The notes below the pieces were generated by a model, which saw nothing but the letters and a program-made list of their open reading frames with translations, ran no database searches and was not told the origin of the DNA. The position numbers and the translations under genes were made by a program. This document shows, in pieces, positions 9,328 to 18,036 of a stretch of DNA of 64,000 nt (position 1 is the first letter of the stretch; each line of letters starts with the position of its first letter). This stretch comes from Acidisoma silvae (lineage in GTDB: Bacteria > Pseudomonadota > Alphaproteobacteria > Acetobacterales > Acetobacteraceae): NCBI RefSeq assembly GCF_020618775.1, contig NZ_JAESVB010000014.1:40462-104461 (forward strand), given 5' to 3'.

Positions 9328-9667
9328 TATATTTCCCCCGTTGCGCCAGAGTCTGCGCGTTTTCCGGCACATTCAGATCATGCCGTATTTTGACGATGAC
9401 AGAGCCTTACAACGGGAAAGGGGTCAATCTTCAGCAACGCTATACCTGCTATAGCAGGACACCGCCTCACGAAAGCTAGGCTTGTTCGTAAGTATATTGA
9501 TAGTGTCGGAGAGGAGACGCATCGATATACGCAATCAACTTGGAGAAAATGCTGCGTCGCACAAGTAATTGGCAGCGTGCGAATGGCATTTGTTCGGATG
9601 ATTGTACCGTGCTGATCATCACGCCGGCAGACCATGCCTAAGATAACTATAATAGAGGAATAGCGCC
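9328..9667. other. Divergent regulatory region between sugar ABC operon and alcohol dehydrogenase gene
   Basis: This 340-bp gap separates the minus-strand ABC operon from the plus-strand dehydrogenase gene. I see no credible small gene in it. It holds a 14-bp perfect palindrome (9445-9458) and AT-rich stretches suitable for promoters of both units. A TATAAT at 9648-9653 has no fitting -35 box and lies only 14 bp from the ATG. Confidence 0.6.
9445..9458. promoter_or_regulatory. 14-bp perfect palindrome, candidate operator
   Basis: CCTGCTATAGCAGG is its own reverse complement. It lies between two divergent transcription units, 118 bp before the start of the binding-protein gene and 209 bp before the dehydrogenase start. 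Position and symmetry suggest a repressor or activator site. No regulator gene lies next to it, so the cognate protein is unknown. Confidence 0.45.
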
Positions 9668-10762
9668 ATGCGCGGAACCATCGCGGTAATGACCAAGCCC
9701 GGAGAGCTCGAATATCAAAGTTATGATATACCGACGCCCGGGCCTGGCGCGCTCGTGCTGCAAATACTGCGTGCGAATGTATGCGGTTCTGAGCTTCATG
9801 TCTGGCGAGGCCATCACCCCGTAAAGAAGCGTGGCGGTATTGGTCATGAGATGGTTGGCCGCGTTATCGCGCTCGGCGATGGCGTGACAACGGATTATGC
9901 CAGCCAGCCTGTGAAAGTGGGAGATCGTGTTGTCGCGACATATTTCCAGACCTGCCTCAAGTGTCGCCCTTGCCTCGACGGGCAGTATAACCTTTGCGAC
10001 AATGCCTATGAATTCTTTGCGCTGCAACCGGAGCAGGCTCCGCATTTTCATGCCGGCTTCGCCAGCCATGTCTATATTCATCCGCGGCAGAATTTTTACA
10101 AAGTCCCAGAGAACATTCCCGATAGCGTCGCGGCCAGTGCGAATTGCGCATTGTCGCAGGTCTATTTTGGACTTGACCGTATCGGTGTGGCCTATGGCGA
10201 AACCCTGGTCATTCAGGGAGCCGGCGGCCTTGGCCTGATGGGTGCGGCTGTCGCGGCCTCTCGTGGCATACGCGTGATCATGATCGATGGCGTGGAGTTG
10301 CGGTTGAAGCAGGCAAAAGCCTTCGGTGCCGCCCATGTCATCAACATGAATGATTATCCGACGGAGGCTGACCGCATTAAAGCCGTGCAGGACCTCACGA
10401 ATGGTCGCGGTGCCGATGTCGGCATGGAAGTCACGGGCGTGCCGGCGGCTTTCAATGAAGGTGTGCGGGGGCTTGTTCGCCGCGGCGGGCGTTATCTTGT
10501 CATGGGTAACTTGTCACCGGGTTTCACCATCGATATGGACCCCGGTCTTTTGACGCGCCGTTCCGTTACCGTCATGCCCGTGGACCGCTACGATGCGCGC
10601 TATCTATACAAAGCGCTGCTTTTCCTCGAACAGCACATGACGCGCTATCCGTTCGGTGATTTGCTCGATGCAAGCTTTCCTTTGACCTCCGTTAAAGAGG
10701 CACTTGATAAATCGGCTAAACGCGAAGTGACGCGCGCCTCGATAATCTGTGAAGCAGCGTAA
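9668..10762 (+). CDS. Zinc-dependent alcohol/polyol dehydrogenase (MDR family)
   Basis: This is a 364-aa medium-chain dehydrogenase. The catalytic zinc region is seen in CGSELHVW near residue 39 and GHEMVGRV near residues 60-67. Four cysteines for the structural zinc are spaced as CLKCRPCLDGQYNLC near residues 97-111. A Rossmann nucleotide-binding motif GAGGLGLMG is near residues 185-193. An AGAGGA ribosome-binding site precedes the ATG. It probably oxidises a secondary alcohol of a sugar or polyol with NAD(P). It is divergent from a sugar ABC operon and convergent with a lactonase, so a sugar oxidation route is plausible. The substrate is unknown. Confidence 0.9.
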   Translation: MRGTIAVMTKPGELEYQSYDIPTPGPGALVLQILRANVCGSELHVWRGHHPVKKRGGIGHEMVGRVIALGDGVTTDYASQPVKVGDRVVATYFQTCLKCRPCLDGQYNLCDNAYEFFALQPEQAPHFHAGFASHVYIHPRQNFYKVPENIPDSVAASANCALSQVYFGLDRIGVAYGETLVIQGAGGLGLMGAAVAASRGIRVIMIDGVELRLKQAKAFGAAHVINMNDYPTEADRIKAVQDLTNGRGADVGMEVTGVPAAFNEGVRGLVRRGGRYLVMGNLSPGFTIDMDPGLLTRRSVTVMPVDRYDARYLYKALLFLEQHMTRYPFGDLLDASFPLTSVKEALDKSAKREVTRASIICEAA

Positions 10763-10800
10763 TAGGAATATGAAGACTTCGTATCGTTGACTTTTGCTTT

Positions 10801-10845
10801 CAGAAAAGGGGTGGCGGCTGGTTAGCCGCCACCCCTTTTCTGTTT
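10801..10845. terminator. Bidirectional rho-independent terminator
   Basis: There is a perfect 19-bp stem (10801-10819 with 10824-10842, ending GGTGGCGGCT/AGCCGCCACC) around a GGTT tetraloop. Each arm carries an AAAAGG/CCTTTT end and the stem is flanked by TTT on both sides. It sits between the convergent dehydrogenase and lactonase genes, touching the lactonase stop, so it should end both transcripts. Confidence 0.9.
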
Positions 10846-11723
10846 CAGCCGACGAGGCTGGTTTCGCCATCCGCAAGCGTAATTTCACTGATGCGAAGGC
10901 CGTTTGCCGTGATTGTATAGGGAAATTCGGAGGTGAGTGCTTCCTCGTGAACGGGAAGCACACGTCTGTAGTCACCGCCGCCCTCATTGATCATAGCCTC
11001 TGTCGCGAAGAGCAAATTAGTCTGGCTGACCATAGCGAGGCCGACGGGAATGAACTGCGGCGATGACGGATCAGATCCACGAAGATTCTCATAGGTATAG
11101 GCCAGATCTCCTGCCATCACCCAGCTATCTTCGCTGTCGCGCTTTCCATCATTTCTTACGGTTACAAATTGGCAGCCCCATGTGTGAGTATCGGGGGCCG
11201 CGCGCAGGTCGATACCGGGTAGGACATCTTCGCGATCTCCGTCGATGGCGACAAGACGGCCTTGGCGAGCGAGATCAACGACACGCATGATATCTCCGGG
11301 GTCTGTGCCGGAGTTAAGCCAGCGAAACCGGCTGTCCAGGGCCATTGCCCATATCCATTTTGAAAGCTCCCGCTCTTGGACAAAGAACGTCGCATTCGGG
11401 AATGCGTCAGTGTTGCCGGCGTGATCGAAATGGAGATGGGTCAGGAAGACATGGGTCACGTCCTCCGGGCGAACACCGGCCGCCGCGAGCACAACGGACG
11501 GCGGCTGCCAATTCTCAACCCCAAATTTCTCACCGAGCGTCTTGCCATAATCCTGATGATTATAGCCGACATCGACCATGGCAAGAATGCCCTTTCCCTT
11601 GATCAGAACATAGCCGTAGGGAAGTTTGCGGACGCCTTGATTATGCGCGCCGTAGATGACACTGCTGAGCGGCACTTCTGGAATATACGCATATTCCAAA
11701 ACCCATATTGAATAGTCGGCCAT
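10845..11723 (-). CDS. Metallo-beta-lactamase-fold hydrolase, lactonase-like (AttM/AHL-lactonase family)
   Basis: This 292-aa protein has the dinuclear zinc motif HLHFDHAG, with His96, His98, Asp100 and His101. Lactonases of the AttM/AiiA type carry HxHxDH at this spacing, and the N-terminal part resembles them. Known activities of the family are acyl-homoserine-lactone, gamma-butyrolactone and sugar-lactone hydrolysis. There is no signal peptide, so it is probably cytoplasmic. It is co-directional with the SDR 48 bp upstream and convergent with a sugar/polyol dehydrogenase. That context favours hydrolysis of a sugar lactone made by an oxidising enzyme over quorum quenching, but this is inference. 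Confidence 0.8.
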   Translation of the reverse strand: MADYSIWVLEYAYIPEVPLSSVIYGAHNQGVRKLPYGYVLIKGKGILAMVDVGYNHQDYGKTLGEKFGVENWQPPSVVLAAAGVRPEDVTHVFLTHLHFDHAGNTDAFPNATFFVQERELSKWIWAMALDSRFRWLNSGTDPGDIMRVVDLARQGRLVAIDGDREDVLPGIDLRAAPDTHTWGCQFVTVRNDGKRDSEDSWVMAGDLAYTYENLRGSDPSSPQFIPVGLAMVSQTNLLFATEAMINEGGGDYRRVLPVHEEALTSEFPYTITANGLRISEITLADGETSLVG

Positions 11724-11771
11724 GGTGTTATCCCTCCTTATTGTATTTTTGGCGTCGCTTCGTGACTTTGC

Positions 11772-12518
11772 TCAGGGACCGACGACGGTGATTCCGGCAT
11801 CGATCTTGAGTGTCACCCCGGTGATGGACGCTGCTTCGCCGGAGACAAGAAAGAGAGCCGCAGCGGCTACTTCTTCGGCTGTGGCCAGGCGCTTCAAGGG
11901 TGTCCGCGATCGCCGAGTTTCCCATCCCTCCGCGTCGATCACCGAACTTGCACCAGGGGTGTCAACAGGGCCTGGCGCGATTGCATTCACACGCACACCC
12001 TGGGCACCGAGTTCCACCGCCTGTTGGCGTGTCAATGCATCGATCGCGCCTTTGATCGAAGTGTAGACGCCGGCATTACGAATAGAAAAAGAGACTGCCA
12101 CTGAAGAGAGATTGATAATGCTGCCCTTGCTTTTGACAAGATATGGCGTCGCTGCCTGAAATGCCCAAAGGGTGCCTTTAATACCCACAGCAAGCATTCG
12201 GTCGATTTCAGCTTCGGGCATGTCAACAAGGGGCGCATAGTAAAATTTCACCGCATTATTGATCAGAATATCGAGACCACCAGTCTTTGCGCAGAACCCG
12301 TCTACGGCAGCCTTTAGCGCCAGGCGGTCTGTGACGTCACACGGCAAAGCCACGCCTTTGCCTTCGGGCAAAGTAGCGACTGCCGCCGTCAGTCGTTCCG
12401 CGTCAAGGTCAAGAAGAGCGACGGTGGCGCCTTCTTCGGCAAAACGCCTTGCCATAGCGAGGCCGAGGCCGCCGGCTGCGCCAGTCACCACAGCCGTTCG
12501 TCCAATCAATTTCGACAT
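11772..12518 (-). CDS. Short-chain dehydrogenase/reductase (SDR)
   Basis: This is a classical SDR of 248 aa. The cofactor motif TGAAGGLG is at residues 12-19. The NAG position is altered to NNAVKFY. The catalytic Ser-Tyr-Lys appears as the NLSSV serine and VYTSIK, and the PG motif as IAPGPVDTPG. It precedes the lactonase in a two-gene minus-strand operon. Together they could oxidise a sugar to a lactone and open the lactone. The substrate and NAD/NADP preference are not certain, though Asp37 after the second strand hints at NAD. Confidence 0.85.
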   Translation of the reverse strand: MSKLIGRTAVVTGAAGGLGLAMARRFAEEGATVALLDLDAERLTAAVATLPEGKGVALPCDVTDRLALKAAVDGFCAKTGGLDILINNAVKFYYAPLVDMPEAEIDRMLAVGIKGTLWAFQAATPYLVKSKGSIINLSSVAVSFSIRNAGVYTSIKGAIDALTRQQAVELGAQGVRVNAIAPGPVDTPGASSVIDAEGWETRRSRTPLKRLATAEEVAAAALFLVSGEAASITGVTLKIDAGITVVGP

Positions 12519-12753
12519 AGAGTTTCCGTTGCTTTTAAATGGGCAGGCGATGAGCTTGGCGCTCTATTGTGTCCTATAGCCACCATCACACATGAAGCTT
12601 AAAGCCGAAATTCATATGTTTGAGACAGATCATTCGTCGCTTCCGGTTTTATTATTATTGTTTTGATAAAAGACCCATGAAACTGTGATCAGGTCAATTG
12701 GCGGCAGCTCTATACCAGTTATTCAGATTACTCGGATTTTATTGAGCGCGCTT

Positions 12754-13572
12754 TCAGTGAGCGCCGCGTGTGAGCCCTGAAACAAGGTAGCGGTTGAGAA
12801 GCAGGGCGACTGCGACAATCGGCAAGGTGCTGAGATGCGCCATGGCGCCGAGGTCACCCCAGCCGCTGGTCGTATTGCCGCCGAAGGCCGTCAGCAGCGC
12901 CACCGATAGCGGCCGGGTCTCGGCGCGCGTCAAAAAGGCCGGGTTGAGGAAGTCATTCCAGGCAAACATCATGCAGAGAAGCGCCGCCGCGATGACCGAT
13001 GTCTGGACAAGTGGGAGGGCGGCGCGACGAAAAGCGCCGAAAGCCGTGCAGCCGTCAATGACGGCCGCTGCTTCGATCTCCACCGGAACAGCACGGAAAG
13101 CCGAGAACATCATCCAGGTCACGAAGGCGGTGCTGAGCGTGGCATTCATCAGAATGACGGCCCACCAGGTGCCGAGCAGCCCCAGTTTCTGCATGAAAAG
13201 GTAGAAGGGAATAAGCGTCACGACAGTGGGCACGCCGCGGATGGCGAGCAGCGCATAGGCGATAAAAACGGCCGAGCGGCTGCGGGTGCGCGCCAAGGCA
13301 TAGCCGCAGGGAATGCCGAACAGCAATGATAGCAAGGTCGATCCGGCACTCAGCATAAAGCTGCTCAAAACCAGCCTGGGGAGATTGAAATTGGCCGCGA
13401 TGGCCGCAAAATTGCTCAACGTTGGCCGGAACCAGAGGGCCGGCGGCGTGGACTGAATGGCGCGCGACGGTTCATAAGCCGTCATGATCAGCCAAAGAAC
13501 GGGTGCCAGAAACAAGCACAGCGCCAGGCAAATCGCAGTCCTTTGTACAGCCATGGCCTGACGTCGCTTCAT
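12754..13572 (-). CDS. CUT1-family sugar ABC transporter permease (MalG-type)
   Basis: This is a 272-aa inner-membrane permease. The ATPase-contact (EAA) loop is seen as EIEAAAVIDGCTAFGAFRRA near residues 164-183. The C-terminal GLTRGAH matches the usual MalG-type ending GL..GAvK. The gene starts within the stop of the upstream permease gene (overlap of 4 bp). It is the last gene of a three-gene operon, binding protein - MalF-type - MalG-type, which contains no ATPase. Confidence 0.92.
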   Translation of the reverse strand: MKRRQAMAVQRTAICLALCLFLAPVLWLIMTAYEPSRAIQSTPPALWFRPTLSNFAAIAANFNLPRLVLSSFMLSAGSTLLSLLFGIPCGYALARTRSRSAVFIAYALLAIRGVPTVVTLIPFYLFMQKLGLLGTWWAVILMNATLSTAFVTWMMFSAFRAVPVEIEAAAVIDGCTAFGAFRRAALPLVQTSVIAAALLCMMFAWNDFLNPAFLTRAETRPLSVALLTAFGGNTTSGWGDLGAMAHLSTLPIVAVALLLNRYLVSGLTRGAH

Positions 13573-14423
13573 GAGGCGCTGTACCGCCGGTCAAGACCCC
13601 GCAGAACGAGGATGATCAGCGCGGCCATGATGGCGATGGCGAGTGTCATCAAAATCGAAATCGCCGAGCCGTAGCCAATGTCGAAGAATTGCAGCCCCTG
13701 CTTCACGGCTGTCAGCATCAGCAGATTTGTGCTGTCGCCGGGGCCGCCGCCGGTCGCCGCGAAAACGATATCATAAGTGCGGAAGACATCCGTCACGCGC
13801 AGTACTAGTACCAGAAAGAGGGACGGCAGCATCATGGGCAGAATGATCCGCAGCAGCCGCGCGCAAGCACCGGCCCCGTCGATGGCGGCTGCGTCGAGGA
13901 TATCAGATGGCAGCGACTTCAGCCCGGCCAGCAGGATCAGCGCTGACAGCGGGGTCCATTCCCAGACGTCGACGGCGATCATGGTGGCCAGTGCCGTATG
14001 CGTGTCGCCCAGAAGCCCCTGCGGGGGCGCCAGATGCAACGCGCACAGCCAATAGCCGATCTGGCCGAAACTCGGGTCCAGCAGGGCGCGAAAGATCAGC
14101 CCGACCACAATGGGCGTGACGGTGATCGGCACCAGCATGAGGATGGCCGCCACGCGATTGAAGCGATTGTCGGCCCAAAGCAGCAAGGCAAGGCAGAGGC
14201 CGAGTGCCAGCTCCGCCGTGACGCAGGCAGCGGTGAAGATGAGCGTCACTGCGAGGGAATGACGGATGGCGGGATCTGACAGGGCATCGGTGTAATTGCG
14301 CAGCCCGATAAAGCGATGCAGCCAGGGCTGCATCAGGTTCATGCGGAAGACGCTGAAACCGATACCGCGCAGGATCGGATAGAGTGCGAAGACCGCGACA
14401 TGGATGACGGCAGGCGCCGCCAT
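13569..14423 (-). CDS. CUT1-family sugar ABC transporter permease (MalF-type)
   Basis: This 284-aa permease pairs with the MalG-type permease. The contact loop is DILDAAAIDGAGACARLLRI near residues 172-191, and the segment TGGGPGDSTNLL near residues 228-239 is typical of MalF-type subunits. The ATG at 14423 starts almost inside the first membrane helix. The frame stays open upstream to an in-frame CTG at 14462, next to the binding-protein stop, which would restore a basic N-terminus (TPARRRAI). The true start may therefore be that CTG. Confidence 0.9.
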   Translation of the reverse strand: MAAPAVIHVAVFALYPILRGIGFSVFRMNLMQPWLHRFIGLRNYTDALSDPAIRHSLAVTLIFTAACVTAELALGLCLALLLWADNRFNRVAAILMLVPITVTPIVVGLIFRALLDPSFGQIGYWLCALHLAPPQGLLGDTHTALATMIAVDVWEWTPLSALILLAGLKSLPSDILDAAAIDGAGACARLLRIILPMMLPSLFLVLVLRVTDVFRTYDIVFAATGGGPGDSTNLLMLTAVKQGLQFFDIGYGSAISILMTLAIAIMAALIILVLRGLDRRYSAS

Positions 14424-14466
14424 CAGAGACAGAAAAATCGCGCGGCGGCGGGCGGGTGTCAGGCGC

Positions 14467-15750
14467 TTAGAAATAGCGCAGCGCCTGTGTCTGTGCTGCC
14501 GCCAAGGCGGCGGCCGGGGTCATAGCGCCGACGAGCGCGGAATTGACGGCTGTTCCCAGAATATCCTGGATTTCCGGGTATTGCGGCACGCGCGGGCGGA
14601 AATCCGGGTCTCCGTGCGTGAAGCTTTCGTCGATCACCGGCAGGAAGGGATATTTCCGGTTCAGCGATGCATCTCGCAATTCACTGCGCCGTAGGAAGCT
14701 GCAAGCATCGAGCTCGTTGAGCGCGATATGGATCGCAGGGCTCGTGATCCATTTGATATAGGTCCAGGCAGCTTGCTTATGCCGATCATCGATATCGGCG
14801 TTGATCGCTATCCCCCAGCCGCCAATGCCGTAGCGCGGCTTCATGGCCGCCGCCGTCGGCGTCACCATCAGGGCCGCGCTGTTCGTCACTTTCGATTGGG
14901 CAGGATCGAAATAGCCGAGCGCGCCGACCGACCAGGTCTGCATATTGGCGGCAAGACCGCTGCGGAAGCTCGCCTCCCGCCCATCCCAATCCCAGTTCAC
15001 GGCACCGGGTGGCGCGGCCTTCTGAAACAGATCGCGATAGGTGGTCAGGCTTTGCACATTCAACGGGCTGTCGATAACCGGCTGGCCGTTCTTGACCAGC
15101 ACACCGCCGATCTCGGCCAGATACTGCATCCAGTCCTGGGCACAGGCGGCGCCCTTCTGACCATTGGCGACCCAGCCAAATTGGTTGCGGGATCTATCCG
15201 TCAGCTTATAGGCGTTGTCGACCAGATCCTGCATGGTCTGCGGCGGCTGCAATTTTGCAGCAGCGTAAAGGTCTTTGCGATAGGCAAGAACATTGGCATA
15301 GCCCGCCAGAGGAAAAGCGACCTGCTTGCCCTGGTAATTGCCGAGTGCGGTGAACAGAACGGGATAGATGTCGTCGAGCGCCATCTCCGCCGCGTCACGC
15401 TTCATCCAGTCGTTCAACGGAACCGTATAGCCGGCCTCAGCGAATTGCGGCGCCCAGACATTATCTGTCGTCGCCAGATCATACCCCTTGGTGTGGCCCA
15501 CATAGTCGGTGGTGAGTTTCGTCTGCAACTCGCCATAGCCGAGAATATCGACGATGACGGTAATGCCGGTCTCCTGCTTGAAGCGGGCGCTGAGTGCCTT
15601 CAGGCCGGGCGAGAACTGGTCGTTGCAGCTGGCGAGCCGCAGAACCATGCCGTCAAAGGGTTTGCTCTGGCTCCAGCCCCTATGGCTAAGGCCGACCGTC
15701 GCCGCACTGGCCAGACCGGCTGCCAGAATGGACCTGCGCTTCATCGCCAT
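14467..15750 (-). CDS. CUT1-family sugar ABC transporter substrate-binding protein
   Basis: This is a MalE-type binding protein of 427 aa. The N-terminus MAMKRRSILAAGLASAATVG looks like a Tat-type or strongly basic signal peptide. The body has family-1 binding-protein features: GITVIVDILGYGELQTKLTT near residue 60, then AFPLAGYANVLAYRKDLYAA near residue 143. It is first in the operon with two permeases and is divergent from the questin-oxidase-like operon across 97 bp. The ligand is unknown, probably a sugar or polyol. Confidence 0.9.
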   Translation of the reverse strand: MAMKRRSILAAGLASAATVGLSHRGWSQSKPFDGMVLRLASCNDQFSPGLKALSARFKQETGITVIVDILGYGELQTKLTTDYVGHTKGYDLATTDNVWAPQFAEAGYTVPLNDWMKRDAAEMALDDIYPVLFTALGNYQGKQVAFPLAGYANVLAYRKDLYAAAKLQPPQTMQDLVDNAYKLTDRSRNQFGWVANGQKGAACAQDWMQYLAEIGGVLVKNGQPVIDSPLNVQSLTTYRDLFQKAAPPGAVNWDWDGREASFRSGLAANMQTWSVGALGYFDPAQSKVTNSAALMVTPTAAAMKPRYGIGGWGIAINADIDDRHKQAAWTYIKWITSPAIHIALNELDACSFLRRSELRDASLNRKYPFLPVIDESFTHGDPDFRPRVPQYPEIQDILGTAVNSALVGAMTPAAALAAAQTQALRYF

Positions 15751-15847
15751 ACTCCATAGGGGTTCGCCGTGAGCTTTCTGACCCTAAGCGAGGCAGAAAG
15801 GCCAAGGCAAGGTTGAAACCGGCCCGCCCCACGCGCATTCTCGGGCC

Positions 15848-16864
15848 ATGACCGCGAATATGCATCAATTGAAGGCAGAGGCTTGTCGGGACAGCGCGGA
15901 ATTTCCGCCGTTTCTGGCCAATCATTTGCCGATGATCCTGGTGGCCTTGGATCACCTCGGTGCGTCCGAACGGCGACTGGCCGACTTCACCCGAACATAC
16001 CACATGAATAACGGACTGGTATCCTGCCGGGCGGCGCAGACGGCACTGACGTGTGAGACTTGGGCCTCCGCTCTGGGCGTGCGAGATCAGGAAGGCGCGC
16101 TGCGTCTGTTCTTCGTGGAGGAGGTGGCGCGGCTGGGTGGCGCGAGCGCGATCAGGGCCTATCTGCCGGCGCTGGCAGACGGTATCGCGGGCAGCGCCTT
16201 TCACCCGCTGATGCGGCTCGCCTATGCCGTGATGGAGACGGATGAGGCAGAAATCGGCGTGGCGCTCGGCTATTGGGCCATGACCTATCTTCCGCTCGAT
16301 CGCGGGCAGTCCGCTCCGGGCGTGACGGAGGATCCGGCGGCCGTTCTTGCCCTCGCCGCAGCGCTGCCGGGTCTGGCCGAAGCCGCGCCGGAAAGCGATC
16401 TGGTCTGGCATCACATGAGGGCGGTAGCGCGCATGCCGAGCTTTGCCGGTGTCGCGGACTGGCTGATCATCGGCCCGGATACGCTGGACCGCATGGCCGC
16501 CGGTGCGCTTGCTCTTTACGCGGAAACCATGAGTTTCGAGGCTTTGCATGCCCTGACCGGCTGTCATTGGCTGCGTCAGCTCTGCCCTGTCGTGCGTGAC
16601 ATGGCACCGCTGCTGCGCCATTTCTGGGTCGGTATTGCGGCGCTGATGCCGAAGATGGGTTTTCCCGCTATTCCGAGCGAACAGGCGCTGGCTGCCTGGC
16701 GTGCTCTGCCAGCCCCTGGTTGGGATGCCATCAGGCAGGCTGCCATCGCTTCGGATGACGAGCACGATATCAGCCTGTGTTTTTCGGCTTTCGCGGAATG
16801 GCGCCGCACGGGCGACGCCTTGTATCCTGTGGTAGCGGCGAAGCGAATGGGATTGATTGGATGA
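15848..16864 (+). CDS. Questin-oxidase-family protein
   Basis: This 338-aa protein resembles the questin oxidase-like family (formerly DUF4243). Support comes from the N-terminal FLANHLPMILVALDHLGASE segment and the HPLMRLAYAV stretch, which matches the conserved HPLxxLGYA-type motif. In fungi the founding member makes a Baeyer-Villiger-like ring opening of questin. Bacterial members have no known function. It is the first gene of a three-gene operon whose members overlap (ATGA with the amidohydrolase). There is no signal peptide. Ring-cleaving oxidation followed by amidohydrolase action is possible but unproven. Confidence 0.7.
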   Translation: MTANMHQLKAEACRDSAEFPPFLANHLPMILVALDHLGASERRLADFTRTYHMNNGLVSCRAAQTALTCETWASALGVRDQEGALRLFFVEEVARLGGASAIRAYLPALADGIAGSAFHPLMRLAYAVMETDEAEIGVALGYWAMTYLPLDRGQSAPGVTEDPAAVLALAAALPGLAEAAPESDLVWHHMRAVARMPSFAGVADWLIIGPDTLDRMAAGALALYAETMSFEALHALTGCHWLRQLCPVVRDMAPLLRHFWVGIAALMPKMGFPAIPSEQALAAWRALPAPGWDAIRQAAIASDDEHDISLCFSAFAEWRRTGDALYPVVAAKRMGLIG

Positions 16865-18036
16865 CGATGATCGGCAGGCTGACCAATGCACGTCTATCCG
16901 ACGGCAGGCTGGTCGATATTCGGATCGCCGATGGGCGAATTGCCGGGATTGGTCCGGTTTCGCCGGCTGATGGGGATGCGCCTTCGCTTAACCTGAAGGG
17001 CCAATTGGTCTTGCCCGGTTTTGTAGATGGGCATGTTCATCTGGATAAGACGCTGCTCGGTCTACCTTTGCAGCCGCATCAGCCGGGTGCGAGCGTCGCG
17101 GAACGCATCGCTGCCGAAAAAGCGATCCTGAGCGCTTTGCCGGTGTCGGTGGAAAGCCGCGCGCGGGCGATGGTCGCGCAACTTTCCCGCCACGGCACCA
17201 CGACCTTGCGCAGCCATGTGGATATCGATACCGACTGGGGTCTTTCCAATCTTCATGCCATCTTGCGCGTGCGGGAGGCCGTGCGCGATGTCATGGATAT
17301 CCAGATCGTCGCTTTTCCGCAAAACGGCATTATCCGTGACCCCGGTACGGCTGCGCTGCTGGATGCAGCCGTGGCGGAAGGGGCCGATCTGATCGGTGGT
17401 CTGGACCCGGCTGGGATTGACGGTGACATTAACGGCCATCTCGATGTCGTTTTTGGTATCGCCGAACGGCGGGGTGTCGGCATCGACATCCATCTGCATG
17501 ACGGCGGCGCACTCGGTTGTTTCGAGTTGCGGGATATCGCGGCGCGTACGATCGCGGCCGGGCTGCAGGGGCGGGTCGCGGTCGCTCATGCTTTCGCGCT
17601 CGGCTCGAATGACGAGACGGACGTGGCCGTGACGGCTGAGGCCCTGGCGCGGGCCGAGGTTGCGATCATGACCAATGAGCCGGGTCCGGTGCCGATGCCG
17701 CCCGTCATGCGGCTGCTTGCGGCGGGGGTGACGGTCTTCGCGGGCTGCGACAATATTCGCGATGCCTGGTCGCCTTACGGCAATGGCGATTTGCTCGAGC
17801 GTGCGATGCTGATCGGCTACCGCCAGGGCATGATGACGGACGCGGCATTGCAGGAGGCTTTCGCCTTGGCGACGACGGCGCCAGCCAAGGTTCTGGGCCT
17901 TGGGGCCAATTACGGGCTGGCGGTCGGTGCCTGGGCCGATCTCGTCGCCATGCAGGCGGGTTCGGTCGCGGAAGCGCTGTTGACGCGTCCGCCCGGACGC
18001 GTGGTCATCAAGCGCGGCCGTGTCGTGAGCGCGTGA
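16861..18036 (+). CDS. Cytosine-deaminase-like amidohydrolase
   Basis: This 391-aa metal-dependent amidohydrolase starts at the ATG that overlaps the upstream stop (ATGA), not at the longer in-frame start at 16777. Visible motifs are the metal-binding DGHVHLDK (His58, His60), the IVAFPQNG segment that in CodA carries the substrate-binding Gln, HLHDGG, and GCDNIRDAWSPYGNGDLL containing the metal-binding Asp. In E. coli CodA the third motif is HCDE with a catalytic Glu. Here the matching residue looks like Asp. The substrate is therefore probably not cytosine but a related N-heterocycle or N-substituted amide, as in AtzC-type enzymes. Confidence 0.82.
   Translation: MTMIGRLTNARLSDGRLVDIRIADGRIAGIGPVSPADGDAPSLNLKGQLVLPGFVDGHVHLDKTLLGLPLQPHQPGASVAERIAAEKAILSALPVSVESRARAMVAQLSRHGTTTLRSHVDIDTDWGLSNLHAILRVREAVRDVMDIQIVAFPQNGIIRDPGTAALLDAAVAEGADLIGGLDPAGIDGDINGHLDVVFGIAERRGVGIDIHLHDGGALGCFELRDIAARTIAAGLQGRVAVAHAFALGSNDETDVAVTAEALARAEVAIMTNEPGPVPMPPVMRLLAAGVTVFAGCDNIRDAWSPYGNGDLLERAMLIGYRQGMMTDAALQEAFALATTAPAKVLGLGANYGLAVGAWADLVAMQAGSVAEALLTRPPGRVVIKRGRVVSA

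Noticed and set aside
9648..9653. TATAAT as a -10 box for the alcohol dehydrogenase
   Set aside because: There is no -35-like sequence 16-18 bp upstream, and it lies too close to the ATG to leave a normal leader. It overlaps the ribosome-binding region.
10845..11723. Calling the metallo-beta-lactamase protein a quorum-quenching AHL lactonase
   Set aside because: The HxHxDH motif is shared by many hydrolases and there are no luxI/luxR-type genes in the window; only the fold-level call is supported.
14728..15759. 343-codon plus-strand frame
   Set aside because: It is antisense to the MalE-type binding protein and has no domain.
16861..18036. Calling the amidohydrolase true cytosine deaminase (codA)
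   Set aside because: The segment matching HCDE reads HLHD, so the catalytic Glu appears to be missing, and no codB-type permease is adjacent.
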